Part shown: positions 47,999 through 58,273 of the stretch, in pieces | Layout of the letters: each line of letters starts with the position of its first letter | How positions within the stretch are numbered: the first letter of the stretch is position 1 | DNA from: Pseudoalteromonas luteoviolacea | Lineage (GTDB): Bacteria; Pseudomonadota; Gammaproteobacteria; Enterobacterales; Alteromonadaceae | Direction: 5' to 3' | Length of the DNA: 64,000 bases | Assembly: GCF_001696455.1 (NCBI RefSeq) | Contig: NZ_MAUJ01000001.1 | Coordinates: 682,001-746,000, forward strand | Made by a program: the position numbers and the translations under genes | The notes under the pieces: model-generated | Seen by the model: the letters and a program-made list of their open reading frames with translations, nothing else | What the model was told of the DNA's origin: nothing | Database searches by the model: none

Positions 47999-50245
47999 AT
48001 GACAAAACAGAATATCGCTATCTTAGGTGGTGGAGTGTCTGCAATGACTGCAGCTGTCTATCTTACCGAAAAAGAAAACTGGCAAGACTTATATGATATT
48101 ACCGTGTATCAGCTAGGCTGGCGACTCGGTGGTAAAGGCGCAAGTGGCAGAAACTCGGAGTATGGTGAGCGGATAGAAGAGCATGGTTTGCACGTTTGGT
48201 TTGGTGCGTATGTGAATTCATTTCGCGCAATTGAAACTGTTTACAACGAGTTAAATCGGCCATCTACAATTCCCATTCACACTTGGCAGCAAGCTTTAAA
48301 ACCACACAGTTTTGTGGTTTTACAAGAATACATAGATAACGAATGGGAAACTTGGCCCGTAGACTTTCCGCTCATTGATGGAAATCCAGCTGACGGTACG
48401 TTGGACCTTCACTTTTGGCAATTGATTGAACTTGTTGTTGCATGGCTGCACAAATGGATAGATGAACTAGAGGAAGCGATAGAAGCTTCCCATAAGCAAG
48501 TTGAGTTACAAACCCGAAAAAGCAGAGATAGGAGCCTTTTACAACACCTTGCGAGTGAAATTTCGGATGCTGTAGACAGTGTTGAGGATAAAGTACGTTC
48601 ATTTTTTGACAGCGCAGTGGATGAAGCACAGGATATACTCTCTACGCCAAAGCTGCTCATCTCACAGCTACATGAGCTAATGAGCTTAAGAGCGAAAGAT
48701 AAAAAGCTATCGAATACAAAAGATAGACTCGTCACTTGGTATATCGTCAGAAAGTTGAAACGTTGGTTGCGTAGTGAAGCGCTTGAGCTTATTGATGATA
48801 ACCCAGCTGTCAGACGTGCTTATATTTGTGCAGACCTTGCGATCGCGATGACCGTAGGCATGATCCGAGATAGAGTTCATGCTAAAGGGTTTGGGGTTCT
48901 AAATCAGTATGACTTTAAGTATTGGTTGGCACGAAATGGTGCAGATAAACAGTATGCTGTCGAGTCGGCTCCCGTGCGTGGATTTTATGATCTGGTCTTT
49001 GGCTACGTCGACGGGGATTTTGAAAATGGCAATGTAGAAGCTGGTGTAGCATCCTTGGCGATGATTCGGATCATGTTGTGCTATAAAGGGGGCGTAATGT
49101 GGAAAATGCAAGCAGGCATGGGAGACATTATATTTTCGCCTATCTACGAGTTACTCAGTGAGCGCGGTGTCAAGTTTGAGTTTTTCAATCAAATAGAGTC
49201 ATTAAAACCAGGACAAGATGAAAACGGTAATTACGTCGTTGAAGAAATCTCAGTCGTTGAACAGGTTGCATTGAAAAATGGACAATATAATCCTCTGGTT
49301 GATGTAAAGGGCTTGCCATGCTGGCCTGCAAAACCTAACTTTGAACAAATTGATACGGAACAGGCGGCGCTACTTCAACAGCATAATGTTAACTTGGAGT
49401 CATTTTGGAGTGATTGGCCACAAATATACGAGCAACACTTTCAACAACCGCTACCTAAAAAAACGCTCAAGAGAATGCGAGATTTTGATAAAGTTGTGTT
49501 TGGCATCTCTGTTGGGTCGTTGGAGCATTTGTGCCCAGAGCTTTTGGCGTTGGACTATGCGTTTGAGCAACAGAGTACTAAGGTAAAAACGGTTGCGACG
49601 CAGGCTTTTCAGGTTTGGCTGAATAAGACTGATGAGCAATTGGGTTTTAACTACACACCGCCAAGTGAAGAGCGTCCAATTCTTAGTGCATTTTCTCAGC
49701 CTTTTGATACATGGGCTGCGATGTCAAACTTACTTGAAGTGGAAGACTGGCCAAATGACACTCCGTGTAATATTGCCTATTTTTGTAGTGCTTTTACTTG
49801 CGACTATTATCCACCAAGTAGTGAGCATTCATTCCCTAAAGAGCAAACAGCTAAAGTTAAGGTCAACTCTGTAGAAAAACTGCAAAGTGAAATGAAACCA
49901 CTTTGGCCTTTGGCCTATGATTCCGCTGGTGACTTTATATGGGATGTTGTGTATGACCCAGGCGCACCTTCAACAGATGTGCGTTTTGACACGCAATATT
50001 GGCGCGTAAATGTTGACCCCAGTGAGCGTTACGTACTATCTGTAGTCGGAAGTAGTGATTTTAGGCTAACAACAGATGGTACCTTGTTTGAAAACTTATA
50101 TATTACAGGTGATTGGATAAAAACAGGCGTCAATGCCGGCTGTGTTGAAGCCGCTGTGATGGCTGGCATGCAAACCTCAAGAGCCATTTGTGGGCTTCCG
50201 GAAGAAATAAGTGGAGAAAATGGCTTTGACCCCGACGGAACTTGA
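47999..50245 (+). CDS. FAD-dependent desaturase/oxidoreductase (carotenoid-desaturase-like)
   Basis: 748 residues. The Rossmann motif is IAILGGGVSAMTAAVYL at the start, followed by QLGWRLGGKGASGRN and EEHGLHVWFGAY, as in phytoene-desaturase/HpnE-like amine oxidases. The C-terminal FAD motif is ENLYITGDWIKTGVNAGCVEAAVMAGMQ. A helical insert of about 150 residues (about 130-290) is unusual. It probably oxidises or desaturates a hydrophobic substrate. Last gene of the three-gene group; a terminator follows. Confidence 0.75.
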   Translation: MTKQNIAILGGGVSAMTAAVYLTEKENWQDLYDITVYQLGWRLGGKGASGRNSEYGERIEEHGLHVWFGAYVNSFRAIETVYNELNRPSTIPIHTWQQALKPHSFVVLQEYIDNEWETWPVDFPLIDGNPADGTLDLHFWQLIELVVAWLHKWIDELEEAIEASHKQVELQTRKSRDRSLLQHLASEISDAVDSVEDKVRSFFDSAVDEAQDILSTPKLLISQLHELMSLRAKDKKLSNTKDRLVTWYIVRKLKRWLRSEALELIDDNPAVRRAYICADLAIAMTVGMIRDRVHAKGFGVLNQYDFKYWLARNGADKQYAVESAPVRGFYDLVFGYVDGDFENGNVEAGVASLAMIRIMLCYKGGVMWKMQAGMGDIIFSPIYELLSERGVKFEFFNQIESLKPGQDENGNYVVEEISVVEQVALKNGQYNPLVDVKGLPCWPAKPNFEQIDTEQAALLQQHNVNLESFWSDWPQIYEQHFQQPLPKKTLKRMRDFDKVVFGISVGSLEHLCPELLALDYAFEQQSTKVKTVATQAFQVWLNKTDEQLGFNYTPPSEERPILSAFSQPFDTWAAMSNLLEVEDWPNDTPCNIAYFCSAFTCDYYPPSSEHSFPKEQTAKVKVNSVEKLQSEMKPLWPLAYDSAGDFIWDVVYDPGAPSTDVRFDTQYWRVNVDPSERYVLSVVGSSDFRLTTDGTLFENLYITGDWIKTGVNAGCVEAAVMAGMQTSRAICGLPEEISGENGFDPDGT

Positions 50246-50267
50246 GAGAAAATAGACGTTAAGTAAC

Positions 50268-50304
50268 AGAAAAGGCCTGCAATTTTATTGGAGGTCTTTT
50301 CTTT
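50268..50304 (+). terminator. Terminator after FAD oxidoreductase gene
   Basis: AAAAGGCCT and AGGTCTTTT pair (one G-U) around a 13-base loop, followed by CTTTTGG. It ends the three-gene group. Confidence 0.8.
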
Positions 50305-50358
50305 TGGACTATACTCAAGTGAGCAAAGTGAACACCGCTAAAATGAACGAGAACGGAC

Positions 50359-52590
50359 ATGTTTAAACTCTCTGCCTTATCAATATCAATATCCTTATTA
50401 TTCGTTAACCCATCGGTTGCTTTTTCTGCTGACGAAAGCGCTATGGAAACCATTGAAGTTTACGCTCAAAAACGTAAACAGAATATCGAAGATGTCAGTG
50501 TCTCTATATCTACAATCGGTGCAGATCAGATAGAGAGGCAAGGTGTGAAAGATGTCACAGAGTTGGGAACTTTTGTCGCAAATCTCAAGATTAGTCAAAA
50601 TGCTGCTGAGGGTACGCCACCTGCTATTAATATTCGAGGTATCGGACTATTAGATTACAACACTGCGAATACATCTCCCATTGCAATGTACGTAGATGGG
50701 TTGAGTGTTGGTTCAGCAAATAACCAAATTGCAAACCTGTTTGATATAGAGCAAGTGGAAGTACTTAAGGGCCCACAAGGTACTTTGTTTGGCAGAAACA
50801 GTACTGGGGGCGCGCTATTAGTGCGAACTAAGCGTCCAGAAGACGGCAATTATGGTTATGTAAAACTAGGTATTGGAACCGATGATTGGCAGCGAGCACA
50901 AGGTGCCTATAATGCACGGTTGAATGATGAAAGTGCCATCCGAGTTGCCTTTAGTCACACTGATTATGAATATACCAGTTATAACCTATTAGAAACGTCA
51001 CCAGAAGCGGGACTGACACAGAATGATTTACGTTTGAGTTATTTGGGGGAATGGGAAAATTGGAGTGCCTTTGTAAAAGGTTACTATGGGCATTGGGATG
51101 GCATAGTTCAACCAGTTGGCAATATTGGAATATTTAAAGACCCCTTAAATCAAGTGCGCTGTACTCCATCTGAAGCTGGCAAAATAGGGTGTGTTGATAG
51201 TTTTGGCTTCAATGATGGTAATGATGATTTTTGGGCTGTGCGAGTTAACAATAATTCGCCTCACCTTAGTATCTATAAAGGCTGGGGGTTGGAACTGCAA
51301 TGGCAGCAAAGTGACACAGCAAGTGTTACTTATTTAAATGGCTTTAATCGCCTAGACAGAGATCATGCATTTAACTGTGATGGCAGTCCTGCGCGATTGT
51401 GTGAGGGAGAGCTTGGCCTAAAAAGTGAATTGGTGACAAACGAACTTAGATATCAGGCTGAAATCGGAAAAGATCATCTAACGATTGGTGCATTTCACCT
51501 TGAAGAGCGTATTTACCAAAATAATCACAATGATATTTTACGAGACTTGCGTGGCGTATTGGCGCCGCAATTAACGACTACGTTCTTTTACGACAATGAG
51601 ATAATCACTAAATCCATTGCATTATTCTCTCAATATGAGTGGCAGCTTGCAAAGAACCACATGTTGACAGTTGGAATACGCTATTCTGATGAGTCAGTAG
51701 ATTATGACTCGGTTTCTCGCCTGAATTTTATTACTAATCCAGCCGATATAAATGGCTCTATTATTCCTTTCTATACTGTTGTTGGTAAAGTTGAGGATGA
51801 TGGTGTGTCAGGAAAAGTAGCATGGAACTATACACCATCTGATGCGCTGTTGATTTACTATTCATTGGCAAATGGAAGCAAAAGTGGTGGTTATAATGGG
51901 GGGCTGCTGTCGTCGGCGGAGCAGGCGCAATTGGCTGACTACGGCCCTGAAGAGACAATGTCTCACGAGGTAGGCTTCAAGTTAACCGGGACAGATTACT
52001 TCTTGTCTGGCGCTGTGTTTTATTATGATTATCAAGATCAGCAAGTTTTTATGAACCAAGCAGCATCGACGCCAGGCGCACCGCCATTGCAACTACTTGA
52101 AAATGTAGGGGAGTCGATGATTTATGGCGCGGAATTAGAGCTCGACTACACTTTTACAAATGAATTGTCGAGTAGGGTGGCGATTGGTTATATTCCTGAA
52201 GCCAATTTTGAAGAGTTTACAGATCCATTAGGTAATACATTAACGGACAACCGCCTTCCATTTACTTCTGAGTGGAATGTTGCTGCGGAGCTTGCTTACA
52301 CTATGAATATTAAGGGTGGAGAACTGGATACAGTGATCGGTGTGGACTTTCAATCGGATTACTACTTTGATCAAAATCAAAACCCTTATGCAAATCAAGC
52401 AAGTTATGCACTGTGGCGAGCTAATGTTTCATATCAATACGCAGACTGGCAAGTCGGTGTGTGGGCCAAAAACTTGTTTGATAAAGAGTATAGCCATCTA
52501 AAGTTTGATTTAAGTTCATTTCTGGGCATGTTAGAAGACTTTAAAGGAGAAGGACAGAGAGTTGGGTTGGATGTTACTTATAACTTTTAA
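50359..52590 (+). CDS. TonB-dependent outer-membrane receptor
   Basis: 743 residues. Signal peptide (cleavage near AFSA), TonB-box-like METIEVYAQKR, plug domain (VSVSISTIGADQIERQGVKD, NIRGIGLLDYN, YVDGLSVG, VEVLKGPQGTLFGRNSTGGALLV), and a full beta-barrel ending LDVTYNF, the typical terminal aromatic. The family resembles iron-complex/vitamin or carbohydrate-uptake receptors; the substrate cannot be predicted. It is followed closely by the hybrid kinase gene. Confidence 0.93.
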   Translation: MFKLSALSISISLLFVNPSVAFSADESAMETIEVYAQKRKQNIEDVSVSISTIGADQIERQGVKDVTELGTFVANLKISQNAAEGTPPAINIRGIGLLDYNTANTSPIAMYVDGLSVGSANNQIANLFDIEQVEVLKGPQGTLFGRNSTGGALLVRTKRPEDGNYGYVKLGIGTDDWQRAQGAYNARLNDESAIRVAFSHTDYEYTSYNLLETSPEAGLTQNDLRLSYLGEWENWSAFVKGYYGHWDGIVQPVGNIGIFKDPLNQVRCTPSEAGKIGCVDSFGFNDGNDDFWAVRVNNNSPHLSIYKGWGLELQWQQSDTASVTYLNGFNRLDRDHAFNCDGSPARLCEGELGLKSELVTNELRYQAEIGKDHLTIGAFHLEERIYQNNHNDILRDLRGVLAPQLTTTFFYDNEIITKSIALFSQYEWQLAKNHMLTVGIRYSDESVDYDSVSRLNFITNPADINGSIIPFYTVVGKVEDDGVSGKVAWNYTPSDALLIYYSLANGSKSGGYNGGLLSSAEQAQLADYGPEETMSHEVGFKLTGTDYFLSGAVFYYDYQDQQVFMNQAASTPGAPPLQLLENVGESMIYGAELELDYTFTNELSSRVAIGYIPEANFEEFTDPLGNTLTDNRLPFTSEWNVAAELAYTMNIKGGELDTVIGVDFQSDYYFDQNQNPYANQASYALWRANVSYQYADWQVGVWAKNLFDKEYSHLKFDLSSFLGMLEDFKGEGQRVGLDVTYNF

Positions 52591-52622
52591 GCGAGCTATT
52601 GGCGCTCACTTTAGGCGTATTA

Positions 52623-55307
52623 ATGCAATTGAATAAATTTATCTTGCTGTTAATTGCGATACTTTTTTCAACTCATGTTAAGAGCACTGAGTATGTATTT
52701 GATGGAATTGAGCGTGGCGTCAATTTACATGATAAAGGCTTAGTGCTTGCGGCTAAAGATGATACACGCTTTCCGGACTCTTTCGAATCGGTCCAAAGCT
52801 GGGCAAAGGGCTTAGAACCGCAAACGGATCGGGCACTCTTCTCAGGTCGTTATTGGTTGGTCACGGAAATCGTTAATGAGTCTATGTATGAGCAACTTGT
52901 CTTGTATCCATACAATACCGTACTTTCAAATATTGAGACACGGATTTATTCCCAGTCAAGTGTTGCACGGTATTATTCTGGAGGCATGGTACAAAACGAA
53001 TTTGCATTTCATTATGGAAATACGGTTACACTGAAGCCTAATGAAAAGTATTACATAGTTACATTATTCGAAAGTGACTTCTTTTATACGCCTATTAAGT
53101 TAGAGCTCGTACCTGTCCCTGACTTTAAAGAACAGGTTGTTATTGACAACCTGATAATGATTTTATGCTTTAGTGTTGGTATCGTATTAGGCCTTTATAA
53201 CTTATTAATTTATATAGGCTCAAAGGATCTCACACATCTATACTACGCTATTTTTGCAGCGACGATGGTGTTTGCTTGGAGTCACTTTTTCCATATATCT
53301 GATCAGTTGTTTGGCTTCTACTCACCGCATCTACACTGGCTTGGATTTACCCTTTCTCCAATCAGTAACGCTTTGTTCTATAACTGTTTACTTAAGCTCA
53401 AAGAGACTCATCCTAATTTATCGTCTGCTTCAATATGGGTAGGGGTAATCGCGGCGATAGGAACTCCATTTAGCATCTTGTTCCCTGGTTTCGGATTTCT
53501 ATGGGCGACAATGTCAACCGGTGTGGCACTTTGTTTAGGTCTTTATATTGGGGTATTAAGGATATTAGAAGGCTTCAAACCTGCTAGATACTTTATCTTG
53601 GCCTATGTCTGTATGGCTGTGCCGAACATGATAGGCAACTTTACAAATTTAGGGCTTCTTCCACCAATTGCGGTTAATCTTTATTTACTGGGCTTAATTG
53701 GGGTCGCACTAGATGCAATGTTCTTAGCATTTGCTGTCGCAGACAAAGTTCGACTAACCAGTGAAGAAAATATAGAGCTAAACAAAAACCTCGAAGCAAA
53801 AGTACTTAAACGTACCTATGAATTGGAACAGTTGGCATCCGAATTACGTGATGCGAGTGAAGCGAAAAGTCGTTTCCTTGCGAATATGAGCCATGAGATA
53901 CGCACGCCAATGACCTCTATAATTGGATATGCGGATGGGATTATATTGGGGGACATTAAGCCCCATGAACGTAACCATGCAATCACTGTAATTTTACAAA
54001 ACTCCCGTCATGTACTCGGTTTAATCAATGACATTCTCGATATGTCTAAGATTGAAGCGAACAGGCTTGAAGTAGAGTTAATCGAAGCAAACTTATTCCA
54101 GTCAATTGCACATGTTGAGTCTTTACTAGGAAAGCAGATCCGCGATAAGGGACTAGAGTTTGAATTAAATTATCAGTTCCCGTTACCCGATTACGTGGTG
54201 ATTGACCCAACACGTCTGCGACAAATACTGCTCAACTTGACCTCAAATGCACTTAAGTTTACGTCAGTAGGTAAAATCTCAATCGTGGTAAGTTGTAAAG
54301 ATGAACGCTTATACATATGTGTCAAAGACACAGGGATTGGAATGACTTCCGAGGAGCAAAAAGAACTGTTTAGTGCATTCTATCAAGCAGATTCATCGAC
54401 AACTCGAAAATATGGTGGCACAGGCTTAGGCCTTAACATCTCTAAGAGCCTAGCCCAGAAACTTGATGGAGACATCGAAGTTGAGAGTGAGGTTGGTTCA
54501 GGGACTTCATTTACTTTGTCTCTCAGTTTATTTACAACAGAGAAGACAGTCTGGGTCAATTCATTTGATGAGATTCATCATTCAAATCACAATAAGCAAG
54601 CTTTGGTAACGGAGGTAGAGTCTGAAGAACTCAAAGGGGAAGTGTTGCTTGCGGAAGACCATAGTGACAATTGCAGGTTGATAACAAGAATATTGGAAAG
54701 AATGGGTTTGAACGTGACAGCTGTCGAGAATGGCCAATTGGCTGTACAAGCAGTATTGGATAACGAGTTTGACCTGATATTGATGGATATTCAGATGCCA
54801 GTGATGGATGGTGAACAAGCGTTCAATTTTATACAAGCAACGGGTTGTACAGCGCCGGTTATTGCATTGACAGCGAACACCATGAGTCATGAAGTTGAAC
54901 GTTATATTAAACTTGGATTTACTGACCATTTAGCTAAACCCATAGATCGAACGAAATTTGCTCAAAAAGTCTCTCATTATCTCAACATAACAGTGGATGA
55001 AGAGCTGAGTTTACCTGATGCAGAGTTTAAACAGCTTAAAATGCAATATATAGACGGACTCCATGAGCAGCTTGTTCAATTACAGAATCAGCTTAAATAT
55101 AAAGATTATGAAGGTCTAGGAAGGTCAATTCATGCGCTAAAAGGAACATCAGCCATGTTTGACTGCCACGAGATCTACCAAACAGTCACACAGATTGATC
55201 AACTCCTTAAACAAGAGAATTTCCTAGACGTAGAAAAGGCACTGAATAGATTGTTTGAACTGATAGATCAAGTGATTAAAGAGTCTGATTGTGATCAAGC
55301 TGTTTAG
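52623..55307 (+). CDS. 7TMR-DISM hybrid sensor histidine kinase
   Basis: 894 residues from ATG 52623. Signal peptide, periplasmic 7TMR-DISM extracellular domain (about 25-170), seven transmembrane segments (about 175-385), coiled-coil linker, HisKA with phospho-accepting His ~424 in SHEIRTPMTS, HATPase (NLTSNALKFTSVGKI, DTGIGM, GGTGLGLNISK), receiver domain with Asp ~722 in LILMDIQMPVMDG and the conserved Lys in LAKPID, and a C-terminal Hpt domain with His ~837 in HALKGTSAMF. It is thus a full phosphorelay in one chain. It begins 32 bases after the receptor gene, so both may be co-transcribed. Confidence 0.93.
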   Translation: MQLNKFILLLIAILFSTHVKSTEYVFDGIERGVNLHDKGLVLAAKDDTRFPDSFESVQSWAKGLEPQTDRALFSGRYWLVTEIVNESMYEQLVLYPYNTVLSNIETRIYSQSSVARYYSGGMVQNEFAFHYGNTVTLKPNEKYYIVTLFESDFFYTPIKLELVPVPDFKEQVVIDNLIMILCFSVGIVLGLYNLLIYIGSKDLTHLYYAIFAATMVFAWSHFFHISDQLFGFYSPHLHWLGFTLSPISNALFYNCLLKLKETHPNLSSASIWVGVIAAIGTPFSILFPGFGFLWATMSTGVALCLGLYIGVLRILEGFKPARYFILAYVCMAVPNMIGNFTNLGLLPPIAVNLYLLGLIGVALDAMFLAFAVADKVRLTSEENIELNKNLEAKVLKRTYELEQLASELRDASEAKSRFLANMSHEIRTPMTSIIGYADGIILGDIKPHERNHAITVILQNSRHVLGLINDILDMSKIEANRLEVELIEANLFQSIAHVESLLGKQIRDKGLEFELNYQFPLPDYVVIDPTRLRQILLNLTSNALKFTSVGKISIVVSCKDERLYICVKDTGIGMTSEEQKELFSAFYQADSSTTRKYGGTGLGLNISKSLAQKLDGDIEVESEVGSGTSFTLSLSLFTTEKTVWVNSFDEIHHSNHNKQALVTEVESEELKGEVLLAEDHSDNCRLITRILERMGLNVTAVENGQLAVQAVLDNEFDLILMDIQMPVMDGEQAFNFIQATGCTAPVIALTANTMSHEVERYIKLGFTDHLAKPIDRTKFAQKVSHYLNITVDEELSLPDAEFKQLKMQYIDGLHEQLVQLQNQLKYKDYEGLGRSIHALKGTSAMFDCHEIYQTVTQIDQLLKQENFLDVEKALNRLFELIDQVIKESDCDQAV

Positions 55308-55403
55308 GTGAAAGTTCTGCATGTTGAGGTGTTTCTTATTGTCCTAACTAGGTACGCGACAATATACTGCATTGATGCGTTGAAGCTTTATAAGGAATAT
55401 CTA

Positions 55404-55793
55404 ATGCGAATTTTACTTTTCACTTTTATATTTTTCTCGCCACAGTTGTTGGCAAACCCTCTGATTGGTACATGGGAATTCGTTAAAGGAGAATATGCCA
55501 CAGCTGAGGGAAGGGTGACCGCTGCTGCGCCAAATGTTACTTCCACAAAAATAATAAACGGCACCCATTTTAGTTATATTACTAGCAGTAATAATAAGTT
55601 CCATTATGCTGGCGGAGGAACATATGAACTTAAAGACAATTACTTTATCGAGACGGTGACATTAGGAAATGTTGAGAGCCTAATAGGGAGGCGTATGGCG
55701 TTTACCTTTGAAGTCAAAGATAACTTATGGCATCACAAGCTCGTTGAAAATGGTAAATTTGTTGAATACGAGGTTTGGAAAAAGGTTAAGTAG
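55404..55793 (+). CDS. Small secreted lipocalin-like protein
   Basis: 129 residues from ATG 55404 (TAAGGAATATC upstream); the in-frame extension to 55308 begins inside the junction with the kinase gene and is unlikely. The signal peptide is MRILLFTFIFFSPQLLA. The mature part opens with PLIGTWEFVKGEY, reads TSTKIINGTHFSYIT, and has YELKDNYFIETVTL; this is the lipocalin-like pattern (GTW....). Ligand unknown. Confidence 0.7.
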   Translation: MRILLFTFIFFSPQLLANPLIGTWEFVKGEYATAEGRVTAAAPNVTSTKIINGTHFSYITSSNNKFHYAGGGTYELKDNYFIETVTLGNVESLIGRRMAFTFEVKDNLWHHKLVENGKFVEYEVWKKVK

Positions 55794-55805
55794 CAACTCG
55801 CAAGA

Positions 55806-55830
55806 ATAAGGGCTAATTTTAGCCCTTGAC
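55806..55830 (+). terminator. Hairpin after lipocalin-like gene
   Basis: AAGGGCTA-ATTT-TAGCCCTT is a perfect inverted repeat directly downstream of the stop, although the following T-run is weak. Confidence 0.7.
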
Positions 55831-56571
55831 AAATACCCTCAGCTCTTTTATTTCCTATCCATTAAATCTGAAGAAGTTCAATGACATCAAAGCATTGTTG
55901 AATTGGTGCAAGTTATAGGATTATGAGAATGTGTTACCTCAAATCGTATTGAATCTCAGGCGTAGCGCTTACTTAGACCAAAAAAAGTAAAAACACACAC
56001 GTATCGTGTGGTTCGTAGGCTCAATAAAGTGATTTGGCGAAACTCAGTTTAATCGAGCAATGATCTCGGATGCTGAGATATGCAATAAGTCTGTTGCCAC
56101 TGCAACGTGAGCGTGTGAAGGAAAGGCAGCAGTATAGGGAGGTGAAGCTTTCTGCATAGACGATCAAGTTAACTCACTGTAATTTGATGCTTAGCGATTA
56201 CGTTATCTCATGATTTAAGGCTCTTTTCATAGGCTGCCACAGTTTACTAATCTCCTGCGTTTGCACCTAAAGTTTCAACATTCGAAAGTTCAAAGCATTA
56301 TGTAAAAAAGTGTATTGAACATGTTTGATTGTACTAGAATTTAAAATTCATAGATAATTCAAAAAAATTCCGCAGGTTACAAACCTTGTGAATTATAAAT
56401 CGAAAATAGTGAATTAATATGCATTTTGTGGTGTTTCGATAAAGGTTAAAAAAGTAATCCAAAAGTAGGTGTTTTTTGAACATTTAATCACATTTGTAAA
56501 CGGCGAAATTTTGTCTAGCAGTCGCATTTGAATTAACTTTAATACAGGTTAGACAAACGAGGTATGCAGAC
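55831..56571. other. Gene-poor intergenic region
   Basis: About 740 bases with stop codons in all frames and no ORF that looks real. A short hairpin CACACG-TAT-CGTGTG (55996-56010) is present. The 3' part (56330-56540) becomes AT-rich and likely contains the promoter of the next lipoprotein gene. It may be a degraded gene or transposon remnant, but no family could be recognised. Confidence 0.5.
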
Positions 56572-58236
56572 ATGAAATCATATATCCCAGTAATTATGGC
56601 TTCTCTAATGGTAGGTTGTTCGTCATCAGATAGTGATGAGAATACGCAGCAGACCACCCCTACGGAGCAAGAGACGCCACAAGAAACACCAACTGACAAC
56701 ACAGATTCTGAAAATAGTAATCAGGGTGGCGATTCGAATAATGATTCAAGCGATCAAAGTGATGATATGCAAGATCCAGTTACCGTTGATCGTGGACTAT
56801 ATTTCCCAAAATCTATGGTCGTAGCTTCTCCTTTTGGAGACAGCAGTGATGAAGAAGAGCGTCTTTATTTATCACGAGGTCCCGCTTCTCCAACATATTT
56901 TTGGGCGACGCGCAGAATTGATGCATTACTGGATGGAGAAACACCTTTACTAGATGTTTTTCGCGTAAGGTCTTTCTACAGAACTGGCAATAATGCAGAC
57001 TGTTTTGGTCCTCAGGTTAGTTATCAAGGACATCCAAATTCAGCAGATCCGGCAACGAATTCTGGTACGCTTCCTTCAGGCGATCTAGGTCTTTGGCTTG
57101 CGAGTGATAGTGAAGGTAATGCCTGTTCGGTTGCGCAAACTAACGCACTTTTAGATGGAACAAAAGAACGCTCGAGAATGGCTTTGATGACTTTGGCAAG
57201 TATGGTGTCAGCGGCAATTGATGATGGAGCTGGTTTACCAGAGGAGGGCACATCTATTGATTTGACCTCTCAAATGAATAGTAAAGGTCTGTCAAATATA
57301 AACTTTAGCGCAGCTTCCATTAGCCTTAACTCTGGTATTTGGCAATATAATGTCACACTGGAGTATACCGTAGGTAGCAGTAGCTATGATATAGACCTTA
57401 CTATGACACATACACCTAGCGGAGACAGGACGAGCTACACAGGCTTACTCAACTATTCTGTTGAAGGTGAGGTCGGTGTATCGGGTATTGAGTTCCCCGG
57501 TGGAAACTGTACTCAAAACCAACGTACTTTAGTAGGGTCATTAGCCTATGAGCGTGATGCGCAGCAAATGTCGCTGCAAGCCAGAACTGCAACGTTATGT
57601 GGACATGCAGTGAGTGGCGCATTTAATAGTGACCAGCAGGTTGATGTAAAAAATAAATATCATAGTACAGATAACCCGGACGGATGGAGCGAAAATTTTG
57701 CAATATTCGGCGCTAATTTTGATTTGACAAGTCTAGCTGGTGACTATGCTTATGTATGGCAAGCAGGCGTCAATGATTCACACAGCCGTATTTTAAACAT
57801 AGGGTTCAATGACGCTACGCTCGAGAATGGAGAAGCACATTTTGGCTACGGAACAGACATTGACCAAACAAATGGGTTGATACAAGGGTTTATCTGTAAC
57901 TGGGCTGGTCCAGGTAATAGCCATACTTTGCAAGATTATACGCAAAGACAATTCTTTGAATATGATACGAGTACAAGTAACTACATTGGTACAGATCACC
58001 GTGCAAATATAGAATACGCCCCCACAAACAGTTGTGATTATGATGGTACGGGAAGCTTTGTGTTTGATATAGATGTAAGCGGTGTGCTAGGGGATATTTC
58101 ACAAGAGGATGCCAGTACAGCATTTAACAATGATTTATGGGCGCCAACAGATCCAACACTCACGGTGGCAGAATCCATTTTAGCGAGAGGTCTTAAAGTC
58201 CCAGATGTGCCCTTTACATGGCCAGTTGATGAGTAA
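56572..58236 (+). CDS. Large predicted lipoprotein, unknown function
   Basis: 554 residues. Lipoprotein signal peptide with lipidated Cys16 (ASLMVGC) followed by a ~50-residue Ser/Thr/Asn/Asp-rich linker (about 17-70), suggesting outer-membrane or surface exposure. The mature part is beta-rich (LYLSRGPASPTYFWATRRI, CFGPQVSYQGHPNSADPA, FGYGTDIDQTNGLIQGFICNWAGPGN). Several Cys could form disulfides. I do not recognise a family; a terminator follows. Confidence 0.75.
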   Translation: MKSYIPVIMASLMVGCSSSDSDENTQQTTPTEQETPQETPTDNTDSENSNQGGDSNNDSSDQSDDMQDPVTVDRGLYFPKSMVVASPFGDSSDEEERLYLSRGPASPTYFWATRRIDALLDGETPLLDVFRVRSFYRTGNNADCFGPQVSYQGHPNSADPATNSGTLPSGDLGLWLASDSEGNACSVAQTNALLDGTKERSRMALMTLASMVSAAIDDGAGLPEEGTSIDLTSQMNSKGLSNINFSAASISLNSGIWQYNVTLEYTVGSSSYDIDLTMTHTPSGDRTSYTGLLNYSVEGEVGVSGIEFPGGNCTQNQRTLVGSLAYERDAQQMSLQARTATLCGHAVSGAFNSDQQVDVKNKYHSTDNPDGWSENFAIFGANFDLTSLAGDYAYVWQAGVNDSHSRILNIGFNDATLENGEAHFGYGTDIDQTNGLIQGFICNWAGPGNSHTLQDYTQRQFFEYDTSTSNYIGTDHRANIEYAPTNSCDYDGTGSFVFDIDVSGVLGDISQEDASTAFNNDLWAPTDPTLTVAESILARGLKVPDVPFTWPVDE

Positions 58237-58265
58237 TAAAAAGAAGGCGTAAGCCTTCTTTTTCA
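58236..58265. terminator. Bidirectional terminator between lipoprotein gene and tusE
   Basis: AAAAAGAAGGC-GTAA-GCCTTCTTTTT, perfect arms with A- and T-tracts, between two convergent genes. Confidence 0.9.
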
Positions 58266-58273
58266 TAGCGCTA

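Noticed and set aside
48409..48735. Minus-strand ORF inside the FAD oxidoreductase gene
   Set aside because: Antisense shadow of the helical insert, Ser/Cys-rich translation.
55831..56571. Transposon remnant in the gene-poor region
   Set aside because: No transposase fragment or terminal inverted repeats could be recognised; only a short hairpin is visible.
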